Part shown: positions 26,826-38,446 of the stretch, in pieces
Layout: each line of letters opens with the position of its first letter
How positions within the stretch are numbered: the first letter of the stretch is position 1
Assembly: GCA_951813515.1 (NCBI GenBank)
Contig: OX638346.1
Span: forward strand, 2,039,617 to 2,103,616
Length of the DNA stretch: 64,000 nucleotides
DNA from: an uncultured Pseudomonadales bacterium
GTDB taxonomy: Bacteria; Pseudomonadota; Gammaproteobacteria; Pseudomonadales; Azotimanducaceae
Reading direction: 5' to 3'
Translations under genes and position numbers: made by a program
The notes under the pieces: generated by a model
What the model was told of the DNA's origin: nothing
Database searches by the model: none
What the model saw: the letters and a program-made list of their open reading frames with translations, nothing else

Positions 26826-27270
26826 CGAAGTCCTCTTTTGCGACCAGTGTGAATTCTGAAGCGTCGTAGGGCGGGAAGAAGGTGTCGCCTTCGACGTCCG
26901 CATCGATCAGCGTCTCGTAGAGTCGGTCCGCGTGGGGCAACGCCAGGGCGTAGATGTCGGCGCCGCCAATAACGAAGCACTCGTCCACGCCGTCGATGAA
27001 GCACTGGTTTTCGGCCATTTCCAGTGCTGCGTCGAAGTCCGGAACTATCCTGGCGACATCATGCGCGAACCCCGATCGTGTCAGGACGATATTGGTGCGG
27101 CCTGGGAGGGGATGACCCACGGACTCGAACGTGCGGCGACCCATGATCACGGGTTTGCCCATGGTGATGGTCCGAAAGAACGCGGTGTCCCTGGGCAACC
27201 GCCAGGGCAACCGGTTGTTTCGGCCGATCACGCGATTGCGGGACATGGCCCAGATCATGGAGACCTTCAT
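26767..27270 (-). CDS. folA: Dihydrofolate reductase
   Basis: 167 residues from the ATG at 27270 (AGGTG six bases upstream; a GTG nine bases earlier is also in frame). It reduces dihydrofolate, replenishing what thyA consumes. Marks: MKVSMIWAMSRNRVIGRNN, LPWRLPRDTAFFRTITMGKP with the active-site acidic position, VIMGRRTFESVGHPLPGRTN, CFVIGGADIYALALPHADRL. lgt precedes it by 25 bases. The order lgt-folA with thyA nearby is common in gammaproteobacteria. Confidence 0.94.
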   Translation of the reverse strand: MKVSMIWAMSRNRVIGRNNRLPWRLPRDTAFFRTITMGKPVIMGRRTFESVGHPLPGRTNIVLTRSGFAHDVARIVPDFDAALEMAENQCFIDGVDECFVIGGADIYALALPHADRLYETLIDADVEGDTFFPPYDASEFTLVAKEDFDADEENAFPFSIRVLDRAS

Positions 27271-27295
27271 GGCGGGCACCTGGCCATTGCTGGCG

Positions 27296-28105
27296 TCACC
27301 GGTTCGCCCATCGCCCAGTCATGAGATAGATGCCGAGGGCGACGACGGGTATCGAAAGGAGCTGCCCCATGGAAAGCGTGTCGAAGAGGAACAGGCCCAG
27401 GTGGGAGTCGGGTTCGCGAAAGAACTCCGTTGCGAACCTGAGGCAACCGCCAGCGATGAGGAATATGCCGGCGACGGAACCGGTCGGACGCGCGTGCCGG
27501 GAGTAGAGCCAGACGACGACGAACAGCACCAGGCCCTCGGCAAATGCTTGGTACAGGCTCGAAACATGCCGCGCCACGGCCTCAAACTCGCCGAAACAGG
27601 TCGCCGTCAGGTCATACACGGCCTTACAGGGAAAGTGGACGCCAGCCGGCGACTCGGTGATGCGACCGGGCAACTCCGTATTGATGAAGTTCCCCAGCCT
27701 GCCGAAACCGAGTCCGAGGGGTACCAGCGGTGCGACGAAGTCCGCCACCTCCAAAAACCCGCGTCCCTTGACCCTGGCCTGCAGCCACATCGCGCCGACC
27801 GCGCCCAGGAGTCCGCCATGAAAGGACATGCCGCCTTCCCAGATGCGGAACAACCACAGCGGGTCTTGCCCCAGCCGGTCGAAACCGTAGACCAGCGCGA
27901 AGCCGACACGTCCGCCCAACACCACGCCGGCGACGCCGTAGAAGACGAGGTCGGAGACGTCTGCAGTCGTGAATCCCCGATCCCTGGCGCGAGCCTTGCC
28001 GAGCAGGTAAAAGGCGGCGAATGCGAGCAGGTACATGAGGCCGTACCAGCGCAGCGCAAATGGTCCCAGCTCCAGGGCGACCGGGTCAATGGCGGGATAC
28101 TGCAT
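27296..28105 (-). CDS. lgt: Prolipoprotein diacylglyceryl transferase
   Basis: 269 residues with seven or so membrane segments. It transfers diacylglycerol from phosphatidylglycerol to the lipobox cysteine of prolipoproteins. Marks: LRWYGLMYLLAFAAFYLLG, IWEGGMSFHGGLLGAVGAM with the essential His, PLGLGFGRLGNFINTELPGR (Lgt signature with Arg and Asn) and FLIAGGCLRFATEFFREPD. It sits head to head with the NRDE gene. Confidence 0.95.
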   Translation of the reverse strand: MQYPAIDPVALELGPFALRWYGLMYLLAFAAFYLLGKARARDRGFTTADVSDLVFYGVAGVVLGGRVGFALVYGFDRLGQDPLWLFRIWEGGMSFHGGLLGAVGAMWLQARVKGRGFLEVADFVAPLVPLGLGFGRLGNFINTELPGRITESPAGVHFPCKAVYDLTATCFGEFEAVARHVSSLYQAFAEGLVLFVVVWLYSRHARPTGSVAGIFLIAGGCLRFATEFFREPDSHLGLFLFDTLSMGQLLSIPVVALGIYLMTGRWANR

Positions 28106-28146
28106 GCTAAACTTGGGCGCCTTATTCCCGATCTGCCGCTTCGACA

Positions 28147-28944
28147 GTGTGCCTTATTCTTTTCGCGTATCGGACCGTCCCGGCCCGCCCGCTGGTGGTG
28201 GCCGCGAACCGGGACGAATTCTACGCCAGGCCGTCCCGCTCGGCACGATACTGGGAGGAGTCCCCCCACATATTTGGAGGACGCGACCTCGTTGCCGGCG
28301 GCACCTGGCTTGCGGCATCGACGAACGGTCGCTTCGCCGCCGTCACCAATTACACTGATTTCCATCGCGACCAGGCGCCGCCGGCATCCCGAGGCGATCT
28401 GGCGCGGGGTTTCCTGGAAAGAGAGGCAGCGGCGAGCGACTATGCGGCTGAGATCGAAGGCGCACGCTACCAGGGGTTCAACCTCATTGCCTTTGACGGA
28501 GTTGATCTTGTGTATGCGTGCAATCGCACCGGTGAGCTACGGGTTCTGCAACCTGGCGTGTATGGCCTTGCCAACACGCACCTGGACGACGTGTGGCCAA
28601 AGTCCGCGCGGGGCATCGCAAGGCTGAGGCCGATTGCGGCGACCGCCAACCTCGACGATGTGCTCGCATTGCTTCGTGATGAGTCGGCCCACTATGGCCC
28701 CGCGGGCAGTGAACCGGAGAGCGCCCGGCCCGTGACCCCCGCGTTTCTTCGAGGCAAGGACTACGGAACCCGCGCGAGCACGGCGGTGATCGTCAGCGCA
28801 CGGCGTATCGAGTTCGCGGAACAGCAATACGGCCCGATGGGAGAACCCGGTGCCCGCGTTACCGAGACGATCGAGGTTCGTAGTTCCGGCAGATGCAGTG
28901 ATGTCGCAACGGGCGGAGCGGCCGTCGGCGAACCGGCAGGTTAG
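28147..28944 (+). CDS. NRDE/TANGO2-family protein
   Basis: 265 residues from a GTG at 28147, giving the typical MCLILFA-like start in which Cys2 is conserved. The name-giving motif appears in LVVAANRDEFYARPS; GGRDLVAGGTWLAASTNGRF, SRGDLARGFL, YQGFNLIAFDG and LANTHLDDVWPKSARG follow in family order. Eukaryotic TANGO2 is linked to Golgi organisation and lipid/haem handling; the bacterial role is unsettled. It diverges from lgt and converges on thyA. Confidence 0.88.
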   Translation: MCLILFAYRTVPARPLVVAANRDEFYARPSRSARYWEESPHIFGGRDLVAGGTWLAASTNGRFAAVTNYTDFHRDQAPPASRGDLARGFLEREAAASDYAAEIEGARYQGFNLIAFDGVDLVYACNRTGELRVLQPGVYGLANTHLDDVWPKSARGIARLRPIAATANLDDVLALLRDESAHYGPAGSEPESARPVTPAFLRGKDYGTRASTAVIVSARRIEFAEQQYGPMGEPGARVTETIEVRSSGRCSDVATGGAAVGEPAG

Positions 28945-28958
28945 CGGAATCGCGGGTC

Positions 28959-29786
28959 TCAGACTGCCATTTCGGCCCTGATCGCCGGATGACACTGATA
29001 GTCGACCAGGCGGAAGTCATCGAATCGGAAGTCGTCGATCTCACTCTGACCGCGATCGTCGATCTCGAGCCTCGGTAAGGGGAAGGGATCGCGCGCGAGT
29101 TGGCGCCTGACCGCGTCCACATGATTCAGGTAGATGTGGGCGTCGCCCAGCGAGTGAATGAAGTCGCCGGGCGCAAGGTCGGTAATCCTTGCCACCATGT
29201 GCAGCAGCAGTGCGTAGGACGCGATGTTGAGCGGCACGCCGAGAAACAGGTCCGCCGAGCGCTGATACATGTGCAACGACAGCTTGCCGCCCGCGACGTA
29301 GAACTGGAAGAAGCTGTGGCACGGCGGCAGTGCGACATCCTGCGCGCGGACCTCGGAGGCGTTCCAGGCGTTGACGATGATGCGGCGCGAGCCGGGATCG
29401 TTGCGGATCAGGTCGATGGCCTCCTGCAACTGGTCGACGCCGCCGTCCCAGCGCCGCCACTGCGCTCCGTAGATGCGGCCCATGGACCCGTCGTTTTCGG
29501 AAATGCCGAGGCGTTTGAGATAGTCGCCGTAGTTGCCGTCCCACAGCCTGTTGTGGGGATAGATCGTTTTCAGGTCGTTGATGTTGTCAGAGCCGGAAAC
29601 GAACCAGAGCAGCTCTGAGGCCATGGACTTCCAGACCAGCCTCTTGGTCGTCACCGCCGGGAAGCCGTCGGCCATCGCGTAGCGCATCTGGTAGCCGAAA
29701 CGAGACAGCGTGCCGACGCCCGTGCGGTCCTCGCGCCGCTCGCCGTGTTCGAGCACGTCCTTGAGAATGTCGAGGTAGGCGCGCAT
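28959..29786 (-). CDS. thyA: Thymidylate synthase
   Basis: 275 residues from the ATG at 29786, which gives the standard MRAYLDILKDVLEHGERRED start. It methylates dUMP to dTMP with methylene-THF. Marks: DRTGVGTLSRFGYQMRY, NGRIYGAQWRRW-type block (SMGRIYGAQWRRWDGG), catalytic Cys in VALPPCHSFFQFYVAGG, and PLNIASYALLLHMVARITDL. folA lies 1.7 kb away on the same strand, separated by NRDE and lgt. Confidence 0.95.
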   Translation of the reverse strand: MRAYLDILKDVLEHGERREDRTGVGTLSRFGYQMRYAMADGFPAVTTKRLVWKSMASELLWFVSGSDNINDLKTIYPHNRLWDGNYGDYLKRLGISENDGSMGRIYGAQWRRWDGGVDQLQEAIDLIRNDPGSRRIIVNAWNASEVRAQDVALPPCHSFFQFYVAGGKLSLHMYQRSADLFLGVPLNIASYALLLHMVARITDLAPGDFIHSLGDAHIYLNHVDAVRRQLARDPFPLPRLEIDDRGQSEIDDFRFDDFRLVDYQCHPAIRAEMAV

Positions 29787-30097
29787 CGCCGTCAGCCTAT
29801 CGCCCGTCCCCGCCATACGCAATCGGGGTTGCGGTAGGTCAGTTCGGCACATCGAACACAAGGGTCACCAGTTCGTAACGTGTCGCGCATCCCTTGAGTA
29901 TCCCGACATGTCGGTCGGAATTCCGTCGGGATTTTTTGCATGTTTCGTATCTAGTTGCGAAATCCCGACGAACTGTTGGGATTATTGTCGGGATTCATGG
30001 TTGCCGCGACGGAACTGTGCCTTCCGTTGACGGGAACGGCGATGATTACGTCTCGCACACGTGGCTGTCGATTTGAATCTACTCGGGAACGGTGGCA
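29787..30097. other. Gene-free stretch between thyA and the AbrB-type antitoxin
   Basis: Besides the duplicated inverted repeat it holds, on the minus strand next to 30098, a short remnant that reads VRVVDATV and then stops at once. The remnant resembles the first residues of a VapC (PIN-domain) toxin. Nothing else was recognised. Confidence 0.45.
29900..29994. promoter_or_regulatory. Two copies of an inverted-repeat site, ATCCCGAC-N17-GTCGGGAT
   Basis: ATCCCGAC at 29900 and GTCGGGAT at 29925 form an inverted repeat with a 17-base gap. The same pair with the same gap recurs at 29962 and 29987, 62 bases on. Inside the first copy is a perfect CCGACATGTCGG palindrome (29903-29914), and 29924-29934 pairs with 29960-29970 as an 11-bp stem. 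The exact spacing suggests binding sites for a dimeric regulator rather than a terminator. It lies upstream of thyA and downstream of the AbrB-type gene. Confidence 0.6.
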
Positions 30098-30358
30098 TCA
30101 ACGACGCGGACATTTCTGCCGCAGGTGCACCGCGATGCCCTCATCCATCTCGTCAACGGAATGCGGTTGGGGAGGCACTGGAAACAGCGCTTCGTGGATG
30201 GTTTTCGAGGATCTCTTCGAGACTGGTCTGACGACCACATCGTCCCCTTCCTTGCACCACTCGACCTTCGACCCCGGCACCAGACCCAGTTTTTCCCGGA
30301 TGCGCGATAGCATCGAGACCAGTCCTTGCGACGTGATCCTGGATTCAATCCGTGTCAT
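30098..30358 (-). CDS. AbrB/SpoVT-type antitoxin, toxin partner apparently truncated
   Basis: 86 residues from the ATG at 30358. The swapped-hairpin DNA-binding domain is clear: ESRITSQGLVSMLSRIREKL, GLVPGSKVEWCKEGDDVVVRP. The C-terminal tail (IHEALFPVPPQPHSVDEMDEGIAVHL) matches the toxin-binding tail of antitoxins paired with PIN toxins. A VapC would be expected directly downstream; only about ten plausible N-terminal codons remain before a stop. It may persist as a regulator or as an anti-addiction factor. Confidence 0.7.
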   Translation of the reverse strand: MTRIESRITSQGLVSMLSRIREKLGLVPGSKVEWCKEGDDVVVRPVSKRSSKTIHEALFPVPPQPHSVDEMDEGIAVHLRQKCPRR

Positions 30359-30515
30359 CACGGTCCCGCTTGTCGATCAACATTGCGGAAGTGTATTACC
30401 GGGCATTTCAAATCTCGAATTGGTGGTGCTTTCGCCCCCTCCGGGAGAGACCTTAGAGCCGCTTCATTACCGTGTCGATGCTACGATCATGCGTTCAAGG
30501 CACATGGAGGAATGA

Positions 30516-31322
30516 ATGAGCGGTCGATTGGAAGGCAAGGTGGCGGTCGTCACGGGTGGGACCAGCGGCATCGGCGAGGCGACGGTCGAGCTTTTCGTGG
30601 AGGAGGGCGCGAAGGTTGTGTTGACGGGGCGCTCCCGCGACAAGGGCGCGGCCCTGGCGGAAAGACTCGGGGACAATGCCGTCTACTTCCATGCCGACGT
30701 CACCCGCGAGGAAGACATCAAGGCTTCCATCGACGCCGCGGTGGACCGCTTCGGCAGGCTCGATGTGCTGTTCAACAATGCGGGCTCGTCGATTCGAACG
30801 GAAATCTCGACCATCACGGCGGCCGAGATAGAACAGAGTTGCCGCGTGCTCCTGGCGAGCGTCATGCTCGGCATTCGCTACGCCATCGAGCCGCTGAAGG
30901 CCGCGGGAGGCGGCTCGATCATCAACAACTCCAGCATTGCCGGGTTGCGGTATCGCCAGGGCAACATCCTGTATTCGACGCTGAAGGCCGCCGTCACCCA
31001 TTGCACGCGCCTGGCGGGTGTCGAGCTGGGGCCTTACCGGATCCGGGTGAATGCGATTTCGCCCGGGGCGATCGCCACGCCAATTTTCTGGGGCGGCTCC
31101 GAACGCGCCAACACGCTGAGCGACGAGGAGAACGCCGAGAAGATGAACAAGCTGCAGGCGAACCTCGCCAAGGCCACGCCGTTTCCCCGAAGCGGCGTGG
31201 CGCGGGATATAGCCGAGGCCGCGCTGTTCCTCGCGAGCGATGCCGGTACCTATGTCAATGCCCACGACCTGGTGGTTGATGGCGGGCGCACATGGATGTT
31301 CAACAATAACCCCATAGACTGA
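30516..31322 (+). CDS. Short-chain dehydrogenase/reductase
   Basis: 268 residues. Classical SDR: cofactor loop VTGGTSGIGEATVE, VLFNNAGSS, catalytic Ser in IINNSSIAGLRYRQG, catalytic YSTLK, and VNAISPGAIATPIFWGG. ADVTREEDIKASIDAAV is the usual adenine-side block. LTGRSRDKG at the end of strand two has an Arg, which fits NADP(H) preference. Its TGA overlaps the start of the DUF898 gene by one base (TGATG). The substrate is unknown. Confidence 0.88.
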   Translation: MSGRLEGKVAVVTGGTSGIGEATVELFVEEGAKVVLTGRSRDKGAALAERLGDNAVYFHADVTREEDIKASIDAAVDRFGRLDVLFNNAGSSIRTEISTITAAEIEQSCRVLLASVMLGIRYAIEPLKAAGGGSIINNSSIAGLRYRQGNILYSTLKAAVTHCTRLAGVELGPYRIRVNAISPGAIATPIFWGGSERANTLSDEENAEKMNKLQANLAKATPFPRSGVARDIAEAALFLASDAGTYVNAHDLVVDGGRTWMFNNNPID

Positions 31323-32392
31323 TGGCTGACGCGGCGCCGGGCGGGCCCGTCCGATCATTGGGCCGGGGCTCTGTGCGTTCTGAGCCAGTGCAACCGCGTC
31401 CGCCGCGACCCGGACCGCCCTACGTCCGCTTCACCGGCTCCGGCTGGGAGTACTTCCGCATCTGGGCCACGAACACGGCGCTGACGCTGCTTACCCTGGG
31501 CGTGTTCTCCGCCTGGGCAACCGTACGCACCCGCCGGTATTTCTACGGCAACACGTGGCTTGGCGATTCCACCTTCAACTACACTGCGCGCCCGTGGGCG
31601 ATACTGATCGGGCGGGCTATCGTGGCGGGGATGCTGATCGCTCTGTGGGTGGCGGAAGTGTTCTCGATCACCTGGTACGCCATCGGATTGGTGTTGCTGT
31701 TTTGCCTGTTTCCCTGGATTGCGGTTCGGGCACGCTCGTTCCGCCTGCGCAACTCGTTCTACCGTCACGTTTCTTGGGGATTCGAGGGCGACTACGCAAC
31801 CGCCGCAAAATACTACTGCCTTGGACCCATCGTCGGGGTGCTGAGTCTGGGGATCCTGGTGCCTTACGTTGCGATGCGCCGCGACCTGTTTCTGATAGAG
31901 AACAGCCGCTTCGGTACGTCGGAGTGTTCATTCGAAGGCACGCCAGGCGACTACTACGGCATCTATTTCGCCACCTTCGGGATTTTCGTCATGGTGATGG
32001 TGGCGTATATCGTCCTGCTGCTGACGCTTCCGGTTGACCTCGGGGTCATCCTGAGCGTGGTCAGCTGGATTCCGATTTTCGTGGCGGCCCTCTATCTCAA
32101 GGTGCGTCTCGACAACCTGCGTTGGTCCAGGACCGCTTTCGGCGGCTATTGGTTCATCCTGGAACTGTCCTTCTGGGAGATGCTGGGACTGTACCTGGGC
32201 AACCTGCTTCTGATCGTCGTCACGCTTGGCGTCTATATTCCCTTCGCCAAGGTCCGGGTCATACGCTACAAGCTGCGGAAGTTCAGCATCGTGCGCCAGC
32301 GAACCGAGACCATTATTGCGGGTCCCCGGCAAAGCGTCGGCGCCACAGGCGCCGAGGCCGGTACCTCCTTCGGACTGGATCTGGGCATATGA
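31322..32392 (+). CDS. DUF898 (YjgN-family) membrane protein
   Basis: 356 residues with about six to eight hydrophobic segments. YjgN marks: VRFTGSGWEYFRIWATNTAL, LLTLGVFSAWATVRTRRYFYG, NTWLGDSTFNYTARP, LRNSFYRHVSWGFEGD, and the duplicated second half with YLGNLLLIVVTLGVYIPFAK. The function of YjgN is not established. It overlaps the next gene by ATGA, and pairing with an M48 protease is a known arrangement, so both likely act in the envelope. Confidence 0.88.
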   Translation: MADAAPGGPVRSLGRGSVRSEPVQPRPPRPGPPYVRFTGSGWEYFRIWATNTALTLLTLGVFSAWATVRTRRYFYGNTWLGDSTFNYTARPWAILIGRAIVAGMLIALWVAEVFSITWYAIGLVLLFCLFPWIAVRARSFRLRNSFYRHVSWGFEGDYATAAKYYCLGPIVGVLSLGILVPYVAMRRDLFLIENSRFGTSECSFEGTPGDYYGIYFATFGIFVMVMVAYIVLLLTLPVDLGVILSVVSWIPIFVAALYLKVRLDNLRWSRTAFGGYWFILELSFWEMLGLYLGNLLLIVVTLGVYIPFAKVRVIRYKLRKFSIVRQRTETIIAGPRQSVGATGAEAGTSFGLDLGI

Positions 32393-33411
32393 GCACGGTG
32401 TCCGGGATCTTTTACGACGGCCGCACCTGGGACCGCCACGACGTGCTGATCCGATTCGCCCGCAATGGCGGCGTTCACATCACCGGAGACGACATCGACC
32501 TGGACCTCAGGCTCGACGATGTGCGGGTTTCCGAACGCCTTGCGGACATTCCCCGCTATCTCTATCTCTCCGGCGGCGACGCTTGTGAATTGCGCGACAA
32601 CAACGCCGTGGATTCATGGCTCGCGCAGTCTGACGCGCAACGCGGATCGCGGTTTCTGCACCGGTTGGACACTTCCGTATGGGCAACGGTGGCGGCGGTC
32701 GCGACCATCGCCCTGATCGCGGCCTCGTTCGTGCTCTGGGGTGCCCCAGCCCTGGCTGAAAGGGCCGTACGGGCACTGCCCCTGGACGTAGACGAAGTGA
32801 TTGGTGAGGACTCGCTCGTGGTGCTCGACAGGGTGGCGTTTTCGCCGTCGACGGTTGCCGAATCCCGACAGGCCGAAATACGAATGGCTTTCGACGAGAT
32901 GGTGAGCGACATGGGACCCCCGATGGGTGGTCGGCTGGTGTTTCGAAGCGGCGGTGTCTTCGGCGCCAACGCCTTCGCCCTCGCGGGCAACACCGTCATC
33001 CTCACCGACGAACTGATCGAACTGGCCGAACACGACGAAGAGATCATCGCGGTGCTGGCGCACGAAATGGGCCACGTCCAGCACCGTCACGTCATGAAGC
33101 ACGTGGCTCGCAACGCAATCGTGGCGGTCCTGTGGGTGGCGTTGCTCGGCGACGTTTCCGCCGTCACGGGAGTTGCGGCGACCATGCCGGCGGTTCTCGA
33201 CTCCCTGCGCCACTCCCGCGCCTTCGAACGCGAAGCGGACCTCGTGGCCCGGGACTACCTCGACAGCGTCGGAATCGCGCCCTCGCGCCTGGGCGACCTT
33301 CTCGCCCGTCTTGTGGCCCAATGCCCGGAATGCGAGGAGATTCCTCCTTACCTGAGCACGCATCCGCCGTTGGAGGAACGCGTGGATTCGTTGTCGGGGG
33401 ACGCCGACTAA
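32389..33411 (+). CDS. M48-family metallopeptidase, membrane-bound
   Basis: 340 residues from the ATG at 32389, overlapping the DUF898 stop. A cytoplasmic N-terminal part (~1-95) precedes one membrane segment (VATIALIAASFVLWGAPALA). The protease domain has VLAHEMGHVQHRHVMKHVAR with the zinc HExxH and ARAFEREADLVARDYLDSVG-like block (AFEREADLVARDYL) with the third zinc ligand. It ends with a Cys pair (QCPECEE) and THPPLEERVDSL. The domain would face the periplasm. Role probably in envelope protein quality control. Confidence 0.9.
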   Translation: MSTVSGIFYDGRTWDRHDVLIRFARNGGVHITGDDIDLDLRLDDVRVSERLADIPRYLYLSGGDACELRDNNAVDSWLAQSDAQRGSRFLHRLDTSVWATVAAVATIALIAASFVLWGAPALAERAVRALPLDVDEVIGEDSLVVLDRVAFSPSTVAESRQAEIRMAFDEMVSDMGPPMGGRLVFRSGGVFGANAFALAGNTVILTDELIELAEHDEEIIAVLAHEMGHVQHRHVMKHVARNAIVAVLWVALLGDVSAVTGVAATMPAVLDSLRHSRAFEREADLVARDYLDSVGIAPSRLGDLLARLVAQCPECEEIPPYLSTHPPLEERVDSLSGDAD

Positions 33412-33437
33412 CCTCGAATCCGATCCAAAGGCGTCCG

Positions 33438-35729
33438 CTACACCTCGGGCAAATCGTAGTGCGGCACGACGCGCCCGAGGCCGGTGCGCACCATCTCCGA
33501 ACGGATGAAACGCAGTATCTCGTCGGCGTCGTCCATGCGCAGCGCCCGTGCGAGGATGCGACGACAGTCGCGCACGGACACGTGGCGGATCACCCACTTC
33601 ACTTTCGGCAGGTGCGTCGCGTTCATCGACAGCACGTCATAGCCCATGGCGACGCACAGAACCGCGCCTTCGGGCGTGCCGGCGAGCTCGCCGCAGATGC
33701 CGACGCCCTTGCCTTCGGCATGGGCCGCCTTGGCGACTTCCCTGAGCGCCCGCAGTACCGCTGGATGCACTTCGCGATATAGCGGTGCGACCTGCGGGTT
33801 GTTCCTGTCCACCGCCAGCATGTACTGGGTCAGGTCATTCGAGCCGACGGCGAGAAAGTCCACTTGCTTGGCGATCTGCCTGGCCTGGTAGACCGCCGCG
33901 GGCACCTCGATCATGACCCCGATGAGGGGCTGCCGCACGACGTAGCCTTCTTCCGTGACTTCCCGGTGCGCGCGCTGCACCAGCCTTCGCGCATCGTGCA
34001 CTTCGGACATGTTGCTCACCATCGGCAGCATGATGCGCAGAATGCCCTCGAGTCCGGCGTTGGCCTTGATCATGGCGCGCACCTGCGACATGAAGATCTC
34101 CGGGTGGTCAAGCGTTACACGAATGCCGCGCCACCCCAGGAACGGGTTCTCTTCGGAAATCGGAAAATACGACAGCGCCTTGTCGCCGCCGATGTCGAGA
34201 GACCGCATCGTGACCGGTCGCGGATCGAAGGCTTCCATGTGCTCGCGATAGACGGCGCGCTGTTCTTCTTCGGTCGGGAATCGATCCTCGGTCATGAACG
34301 GCACTTCCGTGCGGAACAGGCCGATCCCCTCCGCGCCGCGATCGAGAGACCGCGTGATGTCACCGACCAGGCCAATGTTCACCCATAGCGCTACGCGTAG
34401 ACCGTCCCTGGTCGTGCAGGGAAGGTCACGCAAGTCCTCGAGTTCCTCGGCGAACTCGCGTTCCTCTTCCATCAGTGCGGTGTAATGCGAGATCACGGGG
34501 CGTGACGGGTTGGCCACGACCTGGCCGAAGAATCCATCGACGATAAGCGTGTTCTGTTCGACCCCGTGCAACGGGACGTCTACTGCGCCCATCACCGTCG
34601 GCACGCCGAGCGCGCGGGCCAGAATGGAAACGTGGGAGTTGGCCGAGCCTTTCCGCGAGACGATGCCGCGCAAACGATCCACCGGAATGTCGGCCAGCAT
34701 CGCCGCCGTGACCTGGTCACCCAGCAGCACGGTGTTTTCGGGGAACTCGACCTTGCGTCGGTGGATGTCCCGCAGGTAGCCGAGTACCCGCTGACCGAGT
34801 TCTCGCACGTCGGCCGCGCGTTCGCGCAGGTAAGAGTCCCGCATTTCCTCGAACGCCCGGGTGTGCTCCAGGATGACCTGCTTGAGAGCGCCCTGGGCCC
34901 ACTCGCCTTCGAGGATACGTTCCCGGATCTCCTCCGCCAGTGCGTCGTCGTCGAGCATGCCGAGATATGCGTCGAACAGCACGCGCTCCTCTTCGGGCAG
35001 CGACGAAAGCCGTCGTCTCGCCTGTTCGATGTCGTTGCGCACCTGGCCGATGGCGCGGTCAAGCATCTCGAGTTCGGCGGGGATGTCCTCCGCCGCCTTG
35101 TTGGGCACGGTCTCGAGGCTGGTGCCAGGGTGCATTACTACCGCCGTGCCGATGGCGATGCCGGAAGCACCGGACACACCAGTGAAGCGGGTGTCTGTCT
35201 GCTCCGTTGCCGGCTTGGCCAGCGCCTCGATATCGCCGGCTGCCTCGGCATGGGCGACGACCGCCGCCAGTTGAGCCGACAACGTAATGAGGAAAGCCTC
35301 GTCGTCCTCGTCGAACTTCCGGCTTTCGCGCTGGCGCACGACCAGGACACCCAGTACGCGGCGCCGATGGATGATCGGTACGCCGAGGAACGCGTGGAAC
35401 GCTTCTTCGCCGATTTCCTCCAGGTGCAGGAAGCGGGGATGGCTCGGGGCATCGTCGAGATTGATGGGCTCCGCTCGCTCGGCGACCAACCCGACCAGGC
35501 CCTCGTCCGGTCCGATGGCGACGCGGCCCACCGCCTCCGGATTGGATCCCTGGTTGGCGGCGAACTGAAACTTGCCGGTACCCCGGTCGAGGATGTAGAC
35601 CGAACACAGCTCGGTTTTCATCGCGGTACGCACGCGGGTGACGATCGTGTTCAGCGCCGATCGGAAGCTGGATGCCGCATTTACGTCCTGGACGATTTCG
35701 CGGAGGTCATCGAGTACGCCGTTGGTCAC
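33438..35729 (-). CDS. ptsP: PEP-protein phosphotransferase PtsP (EI-Ntr)
   Basis: 763 residues from the GTG at 35729, which overlaps the rppH TGA by GTGA. An N-terminal GAF domain (~5-160) is followed by the EI-like region: [15 protein letters not shown], swivelling domain with the phospho-His in [20 protein letters not shown], and the PEP-binding barrel ([64 protein letters not shown] with the Cys). It starts the nitrogen-related phosphotransfer chain to NPr and EIIA-Ntr. Confidence 0.95.
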   Translation of the reverse strand: MTNGVLDDLREIVQDVNAASSFRSALNTIVTRVRTAMKTELCSVYILDRGTGKFQFAANQGSNPEAVGRVAIGPDEGLVGLVAERAEPINLDDAPSHPRFLHLEEIGEEAFHAFLGVPIIHRRRVLGVLVVRQRESRKFDEDDEAFLITLSAQLAAVVAHAEAAGDIEALAKPATEQTDTRFTGVSGASGIAIGTAVVMHPGTSLETVPNKAAEDIPAELEMLDRAIGQVRNDIEQARRRLSSLPEEERVLFDAYLGMLDDDALAEEIRERILEGEWAQGALKQVILEHTRAFEEMRDSYLRERAADVRELGQRVLGYLRDIHRRKVEFPENTVLLGDQVTAAMLADIPVDRLRGIVSRKGSANSHVSILARALGVPTVMGAVDVPLHGVEQNTLIVDGFFGQVVANPSRPVISHYTALMEEEREFAEELEDLRDLPCTTRDGLRVALWVNIGLVGDITRSLDRGAEGIGLFRTEVPFMTEDRFPTEEEQRAVYREHMEAFDPRPVTMRSLDIGGDKALSYFPISEENPFLGWRGIRVTLDHPEIFMSQVRAMIKANAGLEGILRIMLPMVSNMSEVHDARRLVQRAHREVTEEGYVVRQPLIGVMIEVPAAVYQARQIAKQVDFLAVGSNDLTQYMLAVDRNNPQVAPLYREVHPAVLRALREVAKAAHAEGKGVGICGELAGTPEGAVLCVAMGYDVLSMNATHLPKVKWVIRHVSVRDCRRILARALRMDDADEILRFIRSEMVRTGLGRVVPHYDLPEV

Positions 35730-36244
35730 GACTGCTCGACAACGATGAGTGACGGGGCAAACTCGCGCAGCGCGCGCCGGTAGACGTTCCGCTTGAAGTT
35801 GACTACCTGGGTCAGGGGAAACCAATAGCTCACCCATTGCCAGGAATCGAATTCGGGCTTGCGGGAACAGCCAAGATCCACCAGCGAATCGTCGCCGAGC
35901 AGGCGCAGCAGGAACCACTTCTGCTTCTGCCCGACGAACCGGGACGCTCCTGCTCTCCGACCGTTGTGGCGCAGATACCGTTTCGGCAATCGATAGCGCA
36001 ACCAGCCGCGCGTCGATGCGACGATCTCGACGTCGCCGCGCCGAACGCCTACTTCCTCGTAAAGCTCTCGGTAAAGCGCGGTCTCGGGCGACTCGTCTCG
36101 CAGGATGCCGCCCTGGGGAAACTGCCAGGCGTCGTGACCGCCGACTCTACGTGCCCACAGCACCTGTCCCCGATCATTGGCGACGACGATGCCCACGTTG
36201 GAACGAAAGCCGTGCGCGTCGATATTGTCCTTCGCCCGTACCAT
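35726..36244 (-). CDS. rppH: RNA pyrophosphohydrolase
   Basis: 172 residues from the ATG at 36244. It converts 5'-triphosphate RNA ends to monophosphate and so starts mRNA decay by RNase E. The Nudix box [20 protein letters not shown] is complete. [49 protein letters not shown] and [18 protein letters not shown] follow the E. coli enzyme closely. Coupled to ptsP as in other gammaproteobacteria. Confidence 0.95.
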   Translation of the reverse strand: MVRAKDNIDAHGFRSNVGIVVANDRGQVLWARRVGGHDAWQFPQGGILRDESPETALYRELYEEVGVRRGDVEIVASTRGWLRYRLPKRYLRHNGRRAGASRFVGQKQKWFLLRLLGDDSLVDLGCSRKPEFDSWQWVSYWFPLTQVVNFKRNVYRRALREFAPSLIVVEQS

Positions 36245-36277
36245 GCAGGCGATTGTTCCACACAAACTGTGAGTGCA

Positions 36278-36315
36278 CAAAAAGCCCTTGACTAGCAAGG
36301 AATTTTGGCTTTTTG
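36278..36315. promoter_or_regulatory. 9-bp inverted repeat in the rppH / YyaL-like divergent region
   Basis: caaaaagcc (36278-36286) and ggctttttg (36307-36315) are perfect complements with a 20-base gap, in the 144-base space between two divergent genes. It could be a shared operator or a hairpin. No regulator is suggested by the neighbours. Confidence 0.45.
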
Positions 36316-36388
36316 CAAAAGCGCTACCGCCCGCGGTCCAGCTTCCGCGGCGTAAGCTATCATCCGTCAAAATCCCTATCGATCAGAC

Positions 36389-38426
<2,038 letters not shown>

Positions 38427-38446
<20 letters not shown>

